Positions 1 through 9,073 of a stretch of 49,810 nt of DNA are shown here, one piece after another. Source of the DNA: an uncultured SAR86 cluster bacterium (GTDB lineage: Bacteria; Pseudomonadota; Gammaproteobacteria; Magnimaribacterales; D2472); assembly GCA_902557705.1 (NCBI GenBank), contig CACEBI010000008.1, positions 1 through 49,810 on the forward strand, given 5' to 3'. The notes below the pieces were generated by a model. That model did no database searches and was not told the DNA's origin. It worked only from the letters and a program-made list of their open reading frames with translations. Position numbers and translations under genes: made by a program. Positions within the stretch are counted from its first letter, which is position 1; each line of letters begins with the position of its first letter.

Positions 1-110
1 TAGCCGTTTTTAGTAACTCTTAATGACTCTTTCTCAATACCTCTTTCTATTATTAGGTTTGAGAAAAAAGATTGATTTTTAAGATTTTCTAATAGATTGT
101 GGAAGTCCAC
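1..110 (-). CDS. gshA: Glutamate-cysteine ligase, N-terminal fragment (runs off the window)
   Basis: This is the first 36 codons of a gene that continues beyond base 1. It catalyses the first step of glutathione synthesis (ATP-dependent joining of glutamate and cysteine). Around residues 22-31 the frame reads ERGIEKESLRV, which matches the conserved N-terminal GLERETLRV stretch of proteobacterial GshA at the expected distance from the start. The start is inferred to be GTG at 110, with AGAG just upstream, 8 nt after the pckA stop, so the two genes are probably co-transcribed. Identity rests on a short stretch and on family knowledge. Confidence 0.72.
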   Translation of the reverse strand, partial: MDFHNLLENLKNQSFFSNLIIERGIEKESLRVTKNG

Positions 111-118
111 AGCTTTCT

Positions 119-1660
119 CTAAAATTTTGGTCCTGCAGAGATAATATCATGTCCGACATCAAATTTTTTAAAGTTATTTTGGAATTTTTCGACCAGTTCT
201 TTTAAGTATGTTTGATAGTTTTCACCATCTGACCATGTCTCAATTGGGTTTAATAGTTTGCTATCAACTCCATCAATATTTTTTGGTATTTCTAAATTAA
301 GCCCTGGAACATGCTGAGTCTCAACATCATTAAGCTCACCATTTTGAATAGCATTAACTATTCTTCTTGTGGTTGGTATATCAAACCTTGACCCAGTACC
401 ATAAGGACCACCAGTCCATCCAGTATTTACAAGGAAAACTTTGGAGTTATAAGCCTCTACTCTTTTCATTAATAAATCAGCATACACCCCTGCAGGTCTT
501 GGGAAGAATGGAGCGCCAAAACATGTTGAAAAAGTAGACTCTATAGATGTATCTGAGCCCATTTCTGTTGAACCAACTTTTGCCGTATAACCGCTTAGAA
601 AATGATAGGCAGCTGCTTCCTTTGAAAGAATAGATACGGGGGGTATAAGCCCGGTTAGGTCACAGGTTAAAAAGATTACTGTTTCAGGCTCACCAGCAGC
701 ATTCTCTTCTACAGCATCTTCAATATGAGATCTGGGGTAACAACATCTTCCATTTTCAGATAATGTCGTATTGTAATAATCAGGCTCATTGGCTTCATTT
801 AAAAAAACGTTTTCAATAACACTGCCATGCTTGATTGCTTTATAAATTACAGGTTCATTTTTTTCAGAGAGATCTATAGTTTTGGCATAACATCCGCCTT
901 CAAAATTGAATACAGAACCTTGACCCCAGCCATGTTCATCATCACCAATCAATGAACAGGTTGGGTCTGCTGATAAAGTTGTTTTACCAGTTCCTGACAA
1001 ACCAAAAAATAAGGCCACCTTACCTTCAGAATTAACATTAGCAGAGCAGTGCATAGGGAGAACATCTTTTTCAGGCAGTAAAAAATTTTGAGCAGAAAAC
1101 ATAGATTTTTTAAGTTCGCCTGCATATTTCATCCCAGCAAGCAGAACTTTTCTTTTTTCAAAATTTATTATTACGCATCCTTCCGAATTAGTTCCATCTT
1201 CTTCAGGAATACATTCATAATTATAAGCACTTAAAATTTCCCATTCCTCTTTCTTTGAAGGATTGTATTCTTGAGGAACAACAAATATTAATCTTGCAAA
1301 CAAACCATGCCAAGCAGTCTCCGTTGTAACCTTGATGGGCAAATAATGATCTTCATGAGAACCAACATGGAGCTGGGAAGCGTATCTATTTCTATTAGAA
1401 AGATAACTTTCAACTTTATCCCAAAGCAAATCAAACTTTTGAGAGTTAAAAGGCTTATTTACATCACCCCAATCTATAAGATCTGAAGTCGTTGGCTCAT
1501 CTACAATGAATCTATCATTAGGGCTTCTGCCTGTCCTAGGTCCGGTTGAGGTAGAAAAAGCACCATTGCTTGCAATAACCCCTTCATTATTTTTTACAGC
1601 CTCTGAAATTAGCTCTTCATTATTTAGGTAAAATGCTTTTGCTGTATTTGTTTCGCTCAT
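119..1660 (-). CDS. pckA: Phosphoenolpyruvate carboxykinase (ATP)
   Basis: Cytosolic enzyme converting oxaloacetate and ATP to PEP, CO2 and ADP, the entry step of gluconeogenesis. The 513-aa length is normal for the ATP-dependent family. Visible motifs are the phosphate-binding loop [13 protein letters not shown] at about residues 218-230, the metal/nucleotide stretch LIGDDEHGW at about 237-245, and an arginine-rich substrate segment near the N-terminus ([11 protein letters not shown], about 40-50). It is complete, with ATG at 1660. gshA follows 8 nt downstream. With tkt, pgk, aldolase and rpiA in the same window it suggests active gluconeogenic and pentose flux. Confidence 0.97.
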   Translation of the reverse strand: MSETNTAKAFYLNNEELISEAVKNNEGVIASNGAFSTSTGPRTGRSPNDRFIVDEPTTSDLIDWGDVNKPFNSQKFDLLWDKVESYLSNRNRYASQLHVGSHEDHYLPIKVTTETAWHGLFARLIFVVPQEYNPSKKEEWEILSAYNYECIPEEDGTNSEGCVIINFEKRKVLLAGMKYAGELKKSMFSAQNFLLPEKDVLPMHCSANVNSEGKVALFFGLSGTGKTTLSADPTCSLIGDDEHGWGQGSVFNFEGGCYAKTIDLSEKNEPVIYKAIKHGSVIENVFLNEANEPDYYNTTLSENGRCCYPRSHIEDAVEENAAGEPETVIFLTCDLTGLIPPVSILSKEAAAYHFLSGYTAKVGSTEMGSDTSIESTFSTCFGAPFFPRPAGVYADLLMKRVEAYNSKVFLVNTGWTGGPYGTGSRFDIPTTRRIVNAIQNGELNDVETQHVPGLNLEIPKNIDGVDSKLLNPIETWSDGENYQTYLKELVEKFQNNFKKFDVGHDIISAGPKF

Positions 1661-1755
1661 ATTTAAATCTATTAAAACATATAATAGTAAATTATTTACA
1701 TATTTGTAGTGAATTAAATATTACGATTAAATGATAGTCAAACTATATTAAAAAA

Positions 1756-1779
1756 CCTTTATCTATAAGCTCTAGAGGT
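1756..1779 (-). terminator. Weak candidate terminator after dsbB
   Basis: On the minus strand, downstream of the dsbB stop, an imperfect hairpin (ACCTCTA paired with TAG and AGGT across a bulge) is followed by a run of six T (bases 1750-1755). The stem is short and interrupted, so this is only a possibility. The rest of 1661-1815 is AT-rich and must hold the pckA promoter, which I could not place with confidence. Confidence 0.3.
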
Positions 1780-1815
1780 AATTTTACTTGTAGTTTTGTT
1801 ACAAAATATCAGAAT

Positions 1816-2328
1816 TTATACTCTGAATATTTTTAAAATAGATGATATTAAGAAAATTATAAAGAATATAAAGCCCCATTCAGCAAAGTTAAAAATGAAA
1901 TTCCAGTTAACTTCAGCACAAGTTGGGCCTCCCTTATATGCATTTGCAATGCCTCCAAAAAAACCAAAATATTCTATTTGTGTCTCTAATGGCATGCCGC
2001 ACCCCATTGGTAAATTACTAATTTCTTCTTGGCTTAAATTTTGAAGATATATCTGTTTTCCTGTCACAGCCAGTCCAGCCATAGATGCCAATACTATAAG
2101 AAATTTATCAATTAGAAATAGTTTCTTAGCTATAAATCCAAAAAATGATATTACAGCAATAATACCAAAAACATATCTTGTCATTATGCACATAGGGCAA
2201 GCTTGGAGTCCTAAGATATTATCCATTAAGATTGCTAATAAAATTATTGTAGTTGCACCTAAACATGAGGCTATTTCGAAATAGTTTTGATACACTGAAA
2301 TAGTAAAATTTTTAAGACGTTTAAACAT
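1816..2328 (-). CDS. dsbB: Disulfide bond formation protein B (quinone reductase)
   Basis: Inner-membrane protein that reoxidises DsbA and passes electrons to ubiquinone. At 170 aa it fits the family. Four hydrophobic segments are visible (about residues 20-40, 50-70, 74-92 and 145-167). The first redox pair is C44-P-M-C47 just after helix 1. The second periplasmic pair is C110 (MGCGMP) and C137 (GPTC). Its partner DsbA is encoded about 6 kb away at 8047. It is transcribed divergently from polA across 74 bp. Confidence 0.93.
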   Translation of the reverse strand: MFKRLKNFTISVYQNYFEIASCLGATTIILLAILMDNILGLQACPMCIMTRYVFGIIAVISFFGFIAKKLFLIDKFLIVLASMAGLAVTGKQIYLQNLSQEEISNLPMGCGMPLETQIEYFGFFGGIANAYKGGPTCAEVNWNFIFNFAEWGFIFFIIFLISSILKIFRV

Positions 2329-2402
2329 AAAAATAGACTCGTTTTACAATAGTATAAGAAATACTTTTACAGAATACACCTTAGACAGGGAATTAAATTA
2401 AT

Positions 2403-5093
2403 ATGAAAGATAGAGTTTTTATAATTGATGGTTCTTCATATTTATATCGTGCATATCACGCGATGCCTCCCTTAAGCACATCAAAAGGTCAGCCCACCGG
2501 GGCAATCAAGGGAGTCACTAATATGCTGATGACTTTAAAAAAAGATAGCGAAGGATCTCCAATAATTGTAGTTTTTGATGCTAAAGGAAAAACATTTAGA
2601 AGTGAAATTTATAAAGAATATAAAGCCAATAGACCGCCGATGCCTGACGATCTAAGGGAGCAGCTAGAGCCTCTAAAGGAAATCTGCAAAGCAATTGGAT
2701 TTCCTCTTATTGAGATTCCAGGAGTTGAAGCAGATGATGTAATTGCAACTTTGGTAAATAAGGCAAAAGAAAAAAAATTTAAAGCAGTCGTTTCTTCACT
2801 GGATAAAGACCTGATGCAATTAGTTGAAGATCCAAATATAACAATTATGAATACAATGAAGCATCAAATTTTTACCGAAGACAAGGTATTTGAAAAATTT
2901 GGTGTTCAGCCAAATCAAATAAGAGACATGCTTGCTCTGGTTGGAGATAGTTCTGATAATATCCCTGGAGTTCCTAAAGTTGGTCAAAAAACAGCAGCTA
3001 AGTGGCTGAATGAATATAAGAACTTAGATGGTATAAAAGATAATGCTGAATCAATTAAGGGTGTTGTTGGAGAAAATCTCCGTAACTCTCTTGCAGATTT
3101 AGAGAGAAATGTTGAACTTGTATCATTGAAATACGATGTTGAACTTGGTGTGGACTTTGATAGCTTGCTCCAGCTCAACTCCGATCAAGAAAAATTAGAT
3201 GAGCTTTTTGCTGAACTAGAGTTCAAAGCATTACCAAAAAACACTTCTAAACAACCTGATGTTAAAGAAACCCTCAAAGAGAAAAACAAAAACTATGAAA
3301 CCATTCTTAGCAAAGACCAGCTTAAAGCTTGGGCCAAAAATCTTGATGAATGTAAAGTTTATGCAATAGATACTGAAACAGATTCCCTAGATACAATTAC
3401 TGCGAATCTTGTTGGCATATCATTATCTGTTAAAGAAGGAGCTGGATGTTATATACCAATAGGCCATACTTATGAAGGATGCTCTGATCAACTAAGTTTA
3501 GATTTAATACTTGAAATAATTGGCAAGGCTATAGAGCGAAACAAGGAAAAAGCTGTTGGCCAGAATTTAAAATTTGATATACCAATTTTATCTAGGCATA
3601 AGATTCAGTTAGATAAATTTCATGCAGATACTATGCTTATGTCGTATGTGCTCAATAGTACTGCAACCAGACATGGTATGGATAAGTTAGCTTCATATTA
3701 TCTTGATTATGAAACAATAAAGTATGGCGATGTTGCTGGCACCGCATCAAAACAAATTAGTTTTTCAGAGGTTGAAATTGATGTTGCAACTAACTATGCA
3801 GCAGAAGATGCCGATATAACTTTAAGACTTTACAACAAGCTTGAGGGACTGCTTGAAGATAAGCCAACACAAAAAAAATTACTTGAAGATATTGAGTACC
3901 CACTTGTCCATGTTCTCTCGAAAGTTGAACAAAACGGAGCAAAAATAGACAAAGAAAAGTTAGCTGCTCACTCAGAAGAGCTTGCAGAAAAAATATCAGA
4001 CCTAAGCTCTAAGGCTTTTAAAATTGCTGGTGAAGAATTTAATTTAGACTCACCCAAGCAACTTTTAGAAGTTTTATATGAAAAGCTTAAGTTGCCAGTT
4101 CTCAAAAAAACTCCTAAAGGACAGCCATCAACAAATGAAGAAACCCTTCAAAGACTATCAGAAGAATATGAGTTACCACAAATTATTCTTCAATATAGAA
4201 CTTTGGCAAAGCTCAAATCAACTTATACCGACAGTCTTATTAAAATTGAGAACCCAGCAACGCAAAGAATCCATACTTCATATCAACAAGCTATAACCTC
4301 TACCGGAAGGCTTTCATCCACAGAACCTAATTTACAGAACATACCAATTAAAACCTCAGAGGGAAGAAGAATAAGAGAAGCTTTTATTCCGGAAAAAGGA
4401 AATGTTTTGATATCAGCAGATTATTCACAGATTGAGCTTAGAATTATGGCGCATCTTTCAAAAGATAAAAATTTAACAAATGCTTTTAATAAAGGATTAG
4501 ATGTTCATTCCTCAACAGCAGCAGAAGTCTTTGGAGTAAATATAGAAAATGTAACGGATGAACAAAGAAGAAGTGCAAAAGCAATTAATTTTGGCCTAAT
4601 GTATGGAATGTCAGCCTTCGGACTTACAAGACAATTAGATATACCTAGAGCAGATGCACAAAAATATTTAGATACTTATTTTGAGAGATATACGGGCGTA
4701 AAAGATTATATGGCCAATACAAAAGCTCGAGCAAAAAAAGATATGTTTGTAGAAACCATAATGGGAAGACGTCTGTATCTTAATGAAATTAACGCTGCTA
4801 ACGGCCTTAGAAGACAAGCGGCAGAAAGAGCTGCTATTAACGCACCCTTGCAAGGGTCAGCAGCAGACATAATTAAAAAAGCTATGATAGATATAAATGC
4901 ATTTTTAGATAAAGAGTTGCCCCAAACAAAAATGATTATGCAGGTTCATGATGAATTAATTTTTGAAACACCTAAAGCAAATGCTGAAGAAATTTTAAAT
5001 TTAATGAAGGATATGATGGAAAAGGCTGTAAAGCTTGATATTCCTCTAATTGCAGATGCAGCAATTGGGCAAAACTGGAATGAAGCTCACTAA
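2403..5093 (+). CDS. polA: DNA polymerase I
   Basis: Polymerase for Okazaki-fragment processing and repair. All three domains are present in 896 aa. The 5'-3' exonuclease is N-terminal (DDVIATL at about 111, LVGDSSDNIPG at about 179). The 3'-5' proofreading domain keeps its acidic residues (DTET at 323-326, NLKFD at 388-392, YAAED at 465-469), so proofreading is probably active. The polymerase domain has ADYSQIELRI, the O-helix RRSAKAINFGLMYG with Phe at the dNTP-discriminating site, and VHDEL at 848-852. It overlaps the next gene by 14 nt. Confidence 0.98.
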   Translation: MKDRVFIIDGSSYLYRAYHAMPPLSTSKGQPTGAIKGVTNMLMTLKKDSEGSPIIVVFDAKGKTFRSEIYKEYKANRPPMPDDLREQLEPLKEICKAIGFPLIEIPGVEADDVIATLVNKAKEKKFKAVVSSLDKDLMQLVEDPNITIMNTMKHQIFTEDKVFEKFGVQPNQIRDMLALVGDSSDNIPGVPKVGQKTAAKWLNEYKNLDGIKDNAESIKGVVGENLRNSLADLERNVELVSLKYDVELGVDFDSLLQLNSDQEKLDELFAELEFKALPKNTSKQPDVKETLKEKNKNYETILSKDQLKAWAKNLDECKVYAIDTETDSLDTITANLVGISLSVKEGAGCYIPIGHTYEGCSDQLSLDLILEIIGKAIERNKEKAVGQNLKFDIPILSRHKIQLDKFHADTMLMSYVLNSTATRHGMDKLASYYLDYETIKYGDVAGTASKQISFSEVEIDVATNYAAEDADITLRLYNKLEGLLEDKPTQKKLLEDIEYPLVHVLSKVEQNGAKIDKEKLAAHSEELAEKISDLSSKAFKIAGEEFNLDSPKQLLEVLYEKLKLPVLKKTPKGQPSTNEETLQRLSEEYELPQIILQYRTLAKLKSTYTDSLIKIENPATQRIHTSYQQAITSTGRLSSTEPNLQNIPIKTSEGRRIREAFIPEKGNVLISADYSQIELRIMAHLSKDKNLTNAFNKGLDVHSSTAAEVFGVNIENVTDEQRRSAKAINFGLMYGMSAFGLTRQLDIPRADAQKYLDTYFERYTGVKDYMANTKARAKKDMFVETIMGRRLYLNEINAANGLRRQAAERAAINAPLQGSAADIIKKAMIDINAFLDKELPQTKMIMQVHDELIFETPKANAEEILNLMKDMMEKAVKLDIPLIADAAIGQNWNEAH

Positions 5094-6231
5094 AATTAAA
5101 ATTTTAACTTTAATGCTTGTCATATCACCAAGCATAAGTGCCAATCAATTGCCCGGAAACGTCAGTAAATTTTTCAATAATATAATTTCAAGCGAAAGAG
5201 AAAAACTCATCCAATGTATTCAGAACGAAGGTCTTGTTGGAAAAGAAATTATCAATACATCATGTGAAATAACAGATCAGTTAAGTAAAGCACTTATAAC
5301 AATGAATGAGTATAAGAATATAAATATTTTTAATGCTTTGGGAGATGAAAGATTTGTTAATTATAAAAAAATAAAGTCTAGCAAAGCAGCCTATCCAAAA
5401 TATGCACAAAAGAATGCTATTCAAGGTAGGCAAATACTAAGCTTCACTATCAAAGAAGACGGAACTATAACAAATATAGTCCCAACACTTGGTATATGCG
5501 GTAATCCAGATGGCCCATCTCAATCTGTAAAAGAGTGTGGAATCTTTCGAGTGGCCTCAAAAAAAGCACTATTGAGAATGAAATACAAGCCTGCTTCTTT
5601 TGAAGGAATGCCAATTACAATACACAATGTGAAACATCAGTTTACTTTTATAATGGAAGGAATAGATGCTCCAAAAAAATATTACGTTAGAGATGATAAG
5701 GTTGAAGTAGATTCAATAGATGTAGTGGTCATACGCAGACTGGCAAGAGTTCAAGACTTGTTAAATAAAAATAATTTTGAATTAGCAGAATCAATAGCGA
5801 TAGAGAATACAGAGAATCACCTATTGTTTAAATTCTTGTTAGGAAAGATTTATATGGCTAATGGAGATTCGCAAATGGCAATCAATCATTTCCACCAGTT
5901 CTTATATTCAACAAGCTCATCTGAATATTACATAGATAAACCTTTTCTAATAGAAGCTTATGGGTTTCTTATAGAGCTTTTATATAAGAATGGTAGTTTT
6001 GATGAAATTGCAAAAATCGAAATGGATTTAAGCGATAATCTTAGGTACACAAGTAATAACTATAATACTGTTTTTTCGATAACATATTTTTATATTGGCG
6101 CAGCATTATTAAATACCGGCGATCTAAATAATGGGTTGTATTATTTGATTAAATCAAAACGGGAATCATCAAGTGAAAAATTGAAGACGGTAATTAATGG
6201 AATCATTGATAGGGTTGAAAATTCTCTTTAG
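5080..6231 (+). CDS. Secreted protein with TonB C-terminal-like domain and helical repeat tail
   Basis: I chose ATG at 5080, inside the polA stop region, because it directly precedes a signal peptide (MKLTKIKILTLMLVISPSISA, cleavage near residue 21). An upstream in-frame ATG at 5050 would bury that signal. Residues about 105-205 resemble a TonB C-terminal fold: YPKYAQKNAIQGRQILSFTIKEDG, then ALLRMKYKPASFEGMPI. The remaining roughly 180 residues look helical and TPR-like (FKFLLGKIYMANGDSQMAINHF). There is no N-terminal membrane anchor or proline-rich spacer, so it is unlikely to be a classical TonB. The protein is probably periplasmic; function unknown. It converges on the COQ4-like gene with overlapping stops. 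Confidence 0.75.
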   Translation: MKLTKIKILTLMLVISPSISANQLPGNVSKFFNNIISSEREKLIQCIQNEGLVGKEIINTSCEITDQLSKALITMNEYKNINIFNALGDERFVNYKKIKSSKAAYPKYAQKNAIQGRQILSFTIKEDGTITNIVPTLGICGNPDGPSQSVKECGIFRVASKKALLRMKYKPASFEGMPITIHNVKHQFTFIMEGIDAPKKYYVRDDKVEVDSIDVVVIRRLARVQDLLNKNNFELAESIAIENTENHLLFKFLLGKIYMANGDSQMAINHFHQFLYSTSSSEYYIDKPFLIEAYGFLIELLYKNGSFDEIAKIEMDLSDNLRYTSNNYNTVFSITYFYIGAALLNTGDLNNGLYYLIKSKRESSSEKLKTVINGIIDRVENSL

Positions 6232-6737
6232 ACAGCACCAGACCATTTTGTTGGGGTATAGTTTAGGTCTTCTTGGCTAAGAATATTTATCCCATGGAGA
6301 TCTCTTAGATGAGATATCTTCATATCAAGATATTCTTCGGGCATTTGGAAAGGCCATTTCTTTTTCATCTTACGAGTCCGAAAGAAAACTTTTCTTTTGA
6401 TCGCTAGAGTATTCCAATATAGCCCTAGAAACCCCCTGATTCCTAATTCGCGCATGAGTCTTTTTTGAAGATCCTTGATTTGTGGAAGCTTTGCATAGCC
6501 TAGAAGATATTTCCATTTAAAAGAAGCGCCCCATAAGACCCAAGTATCTAGTATTGCCTCCTGATCAATTGATATATCGAGGCCAAAAATTACATGAGTA
6601 CAATCATGGTCGCGCAATAGGTATCCAGACCCAGGGCTGTCTTTTAGTATTTCTTTTGATTCAGGAAAAGATTGGTAGTAGCATTCCAAGCCTTCTCTTA
6701 AGGTTAATGCACAATCTTGTTTTTGGTATTCAAGCAC
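6228..6737 (-). CDS. COQ4-family ubiquinone biosynthesis protein
   Basis: The 169-aa protein carries the COQ4 zinc motif HDxxH-x11-E as H44-D45-C-T-H48 ... E60, in the context YLLRDHDCTHVIFG. The C-terminal half (RELGIRGFLGLYWNTL, PEEYLDMKISHLRDLHGI) also fits the family. In eukaryotes COQ4 is needed for ubiquinone synthesis and has been linked to oxidative decarboxylation at ring carbon C1. The start is GTG at 6737, overlapping the engB stop by 8 nt, so translation is probably coupled. Function is inferred from the motif; the enzymatic role in this bacterium is unproven. Confidence 0.82.
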   Translation of the reverse strand: MLEYQKQDCALTLREGLECYYQSFPESKEILKDSPGSGYLLRDHDCTHVIFGLDISIDQEAILDTWVLWGASFKWKYLLGYAKLPQIKDLQKRLMRELGIRGFLGLYWNTLAIKRKVFFRTRKMKKKWPFQMPEEYLDMKISHLRDLHGINILSQEDLNYTPTKWSGAV

Positions 6738-7314
6738 TCGAAAATTTTAGTATTTCCTTAGATAGCTTGTCAAAACCGGTGATATCTTTTGAAGATACTG
6801 TTATAGCTTCGACACCAACCATATTTTTATTTACTTGAGAAAGGGCTTTATTTTTTTGATTGTTGGAGAGTTTATCGCTTTTTGTTAATACAGGTATAAA
6901 AGGAACATTCTCACTATTACATAGGGCAATCATATCCTTATCACGATCTTTTAGCGGGTGTCTGATATCCATAAAAATAACAACAGCTCTTAGAGATTCT
7001 CTTCTTGCAAAGTATTGTTCCAGAAGAGGAGCCCAATCTTTCCTTTTATATGAGCTAGATTTAGCAAAGCCATATCCTGGCAAATCTACTAACTTGAGTG
7101 AATTATTTACCTCAAAAAAATTAATCTCAGTTGTTCTTCCTGGGGTCTTGCTAATTCTTGCTAGTTTTGGGTTGTCAGTTAAAGCATTAAGAGCACTCGA
7201 CTTTCCAGCATTAGATCTTCCTGCCAAAAGAATCTCATCACCCACATCTTCTGGTAAGTTTTTATACTTAGTTACCCCAAGCATGAATTTTGTATCTTTA
7301 AAAAGGTTTTTCAT
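6730..7314 (-). CDS. engB: Ribosome biogenesis GTP-binding protein EngB/YihA/YsxC
   Basis: Small essential GTPase of 194 aa acting in late 50S assembly. Visible GTPase motifs are G1 GRSNAGKSS (about 32-40), G2 with TPGRTT (57-62), G3 DLPGYGFA (77-84) and G4 TKSD (144-147), with SSK as the likely G5. Gene order engB next to a cytochrome c4 gene and near polA is common in gammaproteobacteria. It is divergent from cytochrome c4 over 67 bp. Confidence 0.96.
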   Translation of the reverse strand: MKNLFKDTKFMLGVTKYKNLPEDVGDEILLAGRSNAGKSSALNALTDNPKLARISKTPGRTTEINFFEVNNSLKLVDLPGYGFAKSSSYKRKDWAPLLEQYFARRESLRAVVIFMDIRHPLKDRDKDMIALCNSENVPFIPVLTKSDKLSNNQKNKALSQVNKNMVGVEAITVSSKDITGFDKLSKEILKFSSA

Positions 7315-7381
7315 TTAATCGTTTATATCATACCAACCTATGTTTATAATACACATCACAAAGACACACTTATTTAGTTTT

Positions 7382-8047
7382 ATGAAATCATTTTTGATAT
7401 TAATAGCTTCTTTTGGTTTAGCGTTTAATACCTATGCAGCTGAGAAATCACTCAGCCCGGAAGATATGCCTCAAGGATTTAAGTCAGGAGATGCTTCTGC
7501 TGGTTCATCTCTTGTTGAGTCATGTGTTGCTTGTCATGGCACAGATGGTAATAGTATGAATACTGAATGGCCTAAGTTAGCAGGACAAAATGAAAAATAT
7601 TTATACGAACAGTTAAAATATTTTAAAAGTGGTGAAAGGAATAATGCATTGATGATGACGGTTACTCCGTATTTACAGTCTTTAAATAATGAAGATTTAT
7701 TGGACATAGCAGCTTTTTATAGCTCAAATATCTCGACTGGAGGTCAGGCAAAAAATGATACGGAATTGCTTGAACTTGGCACCAAGTTATATAGGTTTGG
7801 AGATATTAAAAAGCAAATACCAGCATGCACCTCTTGTCACTCGGTTTATGGTGATGGTAATAATTTAGCAAATTATCCCTCAGTTGCGGGCCAACAAGTG
7901 GGATATTTAGTTTCATCATTAAAAGCTTATAGGTCAAAAGAAAGAAACGCTGGAGAACAATCTTTGGTTATGCAATCTATAGCTGAAAACCTTACTGACA
8001 ATGAGATAGATGCATTAGCAAATTACATGCATGGACTTTATAAATAA
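7382..8047 (+). CDS. Diheme cytochrome c4
   Basis: Periplasmic electron carrier with two c-type haem sites, CVACH in the first half and CTSCH in the second. The two halves are similar, as in the cytochrome c4 family (WPKLAGQNEKYL and YPSVAGQQVGYL repeat the same element). I chose ATG at 7382 because it opens a signal peptide (MKSFLILIASFGLAFNTYAA); an ATG at 7340 would add 14 residues before it. The stop TAA shares a base with the dsbA ATG, so translation is coupled. Likely partner: a terminal oxidase. Confidence 0.93.
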   Translation: MKSFLILIASFGLAFNTYAAEKSLSPEDMPQGFKSGDASAGSSLVESCVACHGTDGNSMNTEWPKLAGQNEKYLYEQLKYFKSGERNNALMMTVTPYLQSLNNEDLLDIAAFYSSNISTGGQAKNDTELLELGTKLYRFGDIKKQIPACTSCHSVYGDGNNLANYPSVAGQQVGYLVSSLKAYRSKERNAGEQSLVMQSIAENLTDNEIDALANYMHGLYK

Positions 8048-8667
8048 TGAGCATTTTTTCTAAGATACTTCATTTATCGTTAGTAGCAATTTTTGCTATT
8101 TCAATTAGTGCTGAATATAAGTTAGGTAGAGATTACAAGTTAATTGATAATCCATTGCCGGTTAAAAAAGATGGGGTCGTTGAGGTAACTGAATCTTTTT
8201 GGTACGGATGCTACGGATGTTATTCATTTGAGCCTGCAGTAAATGCTTGGGCAGCAAAACAAGGCTCTGATGTTAAATTTAGAAAAATGCCAGTTTCTTG
8301 GGCGCCGGTTCATAGACTTCATGCAAGACTTTATTACACTATAGAATCCTTAGATTTAGACCCATCAACTCATGCTGCGGTATTTGTTACTATGCATAAA
8401 GAAGGTAATATGCTTCAAAGAGAAAGCAGTGTTAAAGATTTTCTATCTAAATTTGATGTAGCTCCAGAAATAACAGAAAAATATTTAAAATCTTTTGCTA
8501 TTAATCAAAAAATAAATCGTGATGCAAAGCAAGCAAGGCAAATGATGTTAACAGCTACCCCGATGATAGTTGTAGATGGAACATACATAATAGAAAATAG
8601 AGGATCTTTTGCAGATATGCTAAAGGTTGCTGATTATGTTATTGAGCTTCAAAGACCAAACTCTTAG
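8047..8667 (+). CDS. dsbA: Thiol:disulfide interchange protein DsbA, atypical CYGC active site
   Basis: Periplasmic thioredoxin-fold oxidase that introduces disulfides; 206 aa with signal peptide (MSIFSKILHLSLVAIFAISISA). The active site at residues 55-58 is C-Y-G-C, in FWYGCYGCYSFEP, instead of the usual CPHC. The cis-proline loop is TATPMIVVDG (P172). It sits between cytochromes c4 and c5, overlapping the c4 stop by one base. The dipeptide between the cysteines strongly affects redox potential in this family, so the enzyme may be less oxidising than E. coli DsbA (inference). Confidence 0.92.
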   Translation: MSIFSKILHLSLVAIFAISISAEYKLGRDYKLIDNPLPVKKDGVVEVTESFWYGCYGCYSFEPAVNAWAAKQGSDVKFRKMPVSWAPVHRLHARLYYTIESLDLDPSTHAAVFVTMHKEGNMLQRESSVKDFLSKFDVAPEITEKYLKSFAINQKINRDAKQARQMMLTATPMIVVDGTYIIENRGSFADMLKVADYVIELQRPNS

Positions 8668-8674
8668 GAATAAT

Positions 8675-9073
8675 ATGAAAAATAAATACTACTTATATAT
8701 CTTACCCTTATGCGCAATATTTCTATTTAATGGCAAAAAGTATGATGAATCTGTCATAGAAAGGATTCATCTCAATGTAAATATTTGCGTTGAAGGCCAA
8801 GATTGTGGAGAAGTTGCAATGATTGCAGATGTAGGCGCCGCATCCAAGGGAACAAAGCTTTATGCTGGCTGTATAGCATGCCATGGTGCAAAAGGCGAAG
8901 GTGGGATTGGACCTTCATTTAAGGGTCAAAAAAGTGACTATATCGCAGCAGCTCTCAATGAATACAAGAATAATATTGAAAGAGGCCCGCAAAGTGCGCT
9001 TATGTATGCTCAGGCAGCTGCACTTTCTGAGAGTGATATAAAAGAACTATCAAAGTATATAGTTACTCTTTAG
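8675..9073 (+). CDS. Cytochrome c5-like monohaem protein
   Basis: ATG at 8675 follows the dsbA stop by 7 nt and opens a hydrophobic N-terminal segment (MKNKYYLYILPLCAIFLFNG) that may be an uncleaved anchor or signal. One haem site, C66-I-A-C-H70 (YAGCIACHGAKGEGGIGPSFKGQ), fits the cytochrome c5 family; the axial Met is probably in SALMYAQ. Two extra cysteines (C38, C44) before the haem domain could form a disulfide, sensible beside dsbA. An in-frame start at 8627 inside dsbA would spoil the signal and was rejected. The 3' end overlaps ubiK on the opposite strand by 11 bp. Confidence 0.85.
   Translation: MKNKYYLYILPLCAIFLFNGKKYDESVIERIHLNVNICVEGQDCGEVAMIADVGAASKGTKLYAGCIACHGAKGEGGIGPSFKGQKSDYIAAALNEYKNNIERGPQSALMYAQAAALSESDIKELSKYIVTL

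Noticed and set aside
1796-2044. 82-codon plus-strand ORF opposite dsbB
   Set aside because: It mirrors the dsbB coding sequence, has no ribosome site and no recognisable domain.
4078-4296. 72-codon ORF in another frame inside polA
   Set aside because: Lies fully within the polA polymerase region and has no independent signals.
6860-7318. 152-codon plus-strand ORF opposite engB
   Set aside because: engB on the minus strand has all GTPase motifs; the opposite frame is a shadow.
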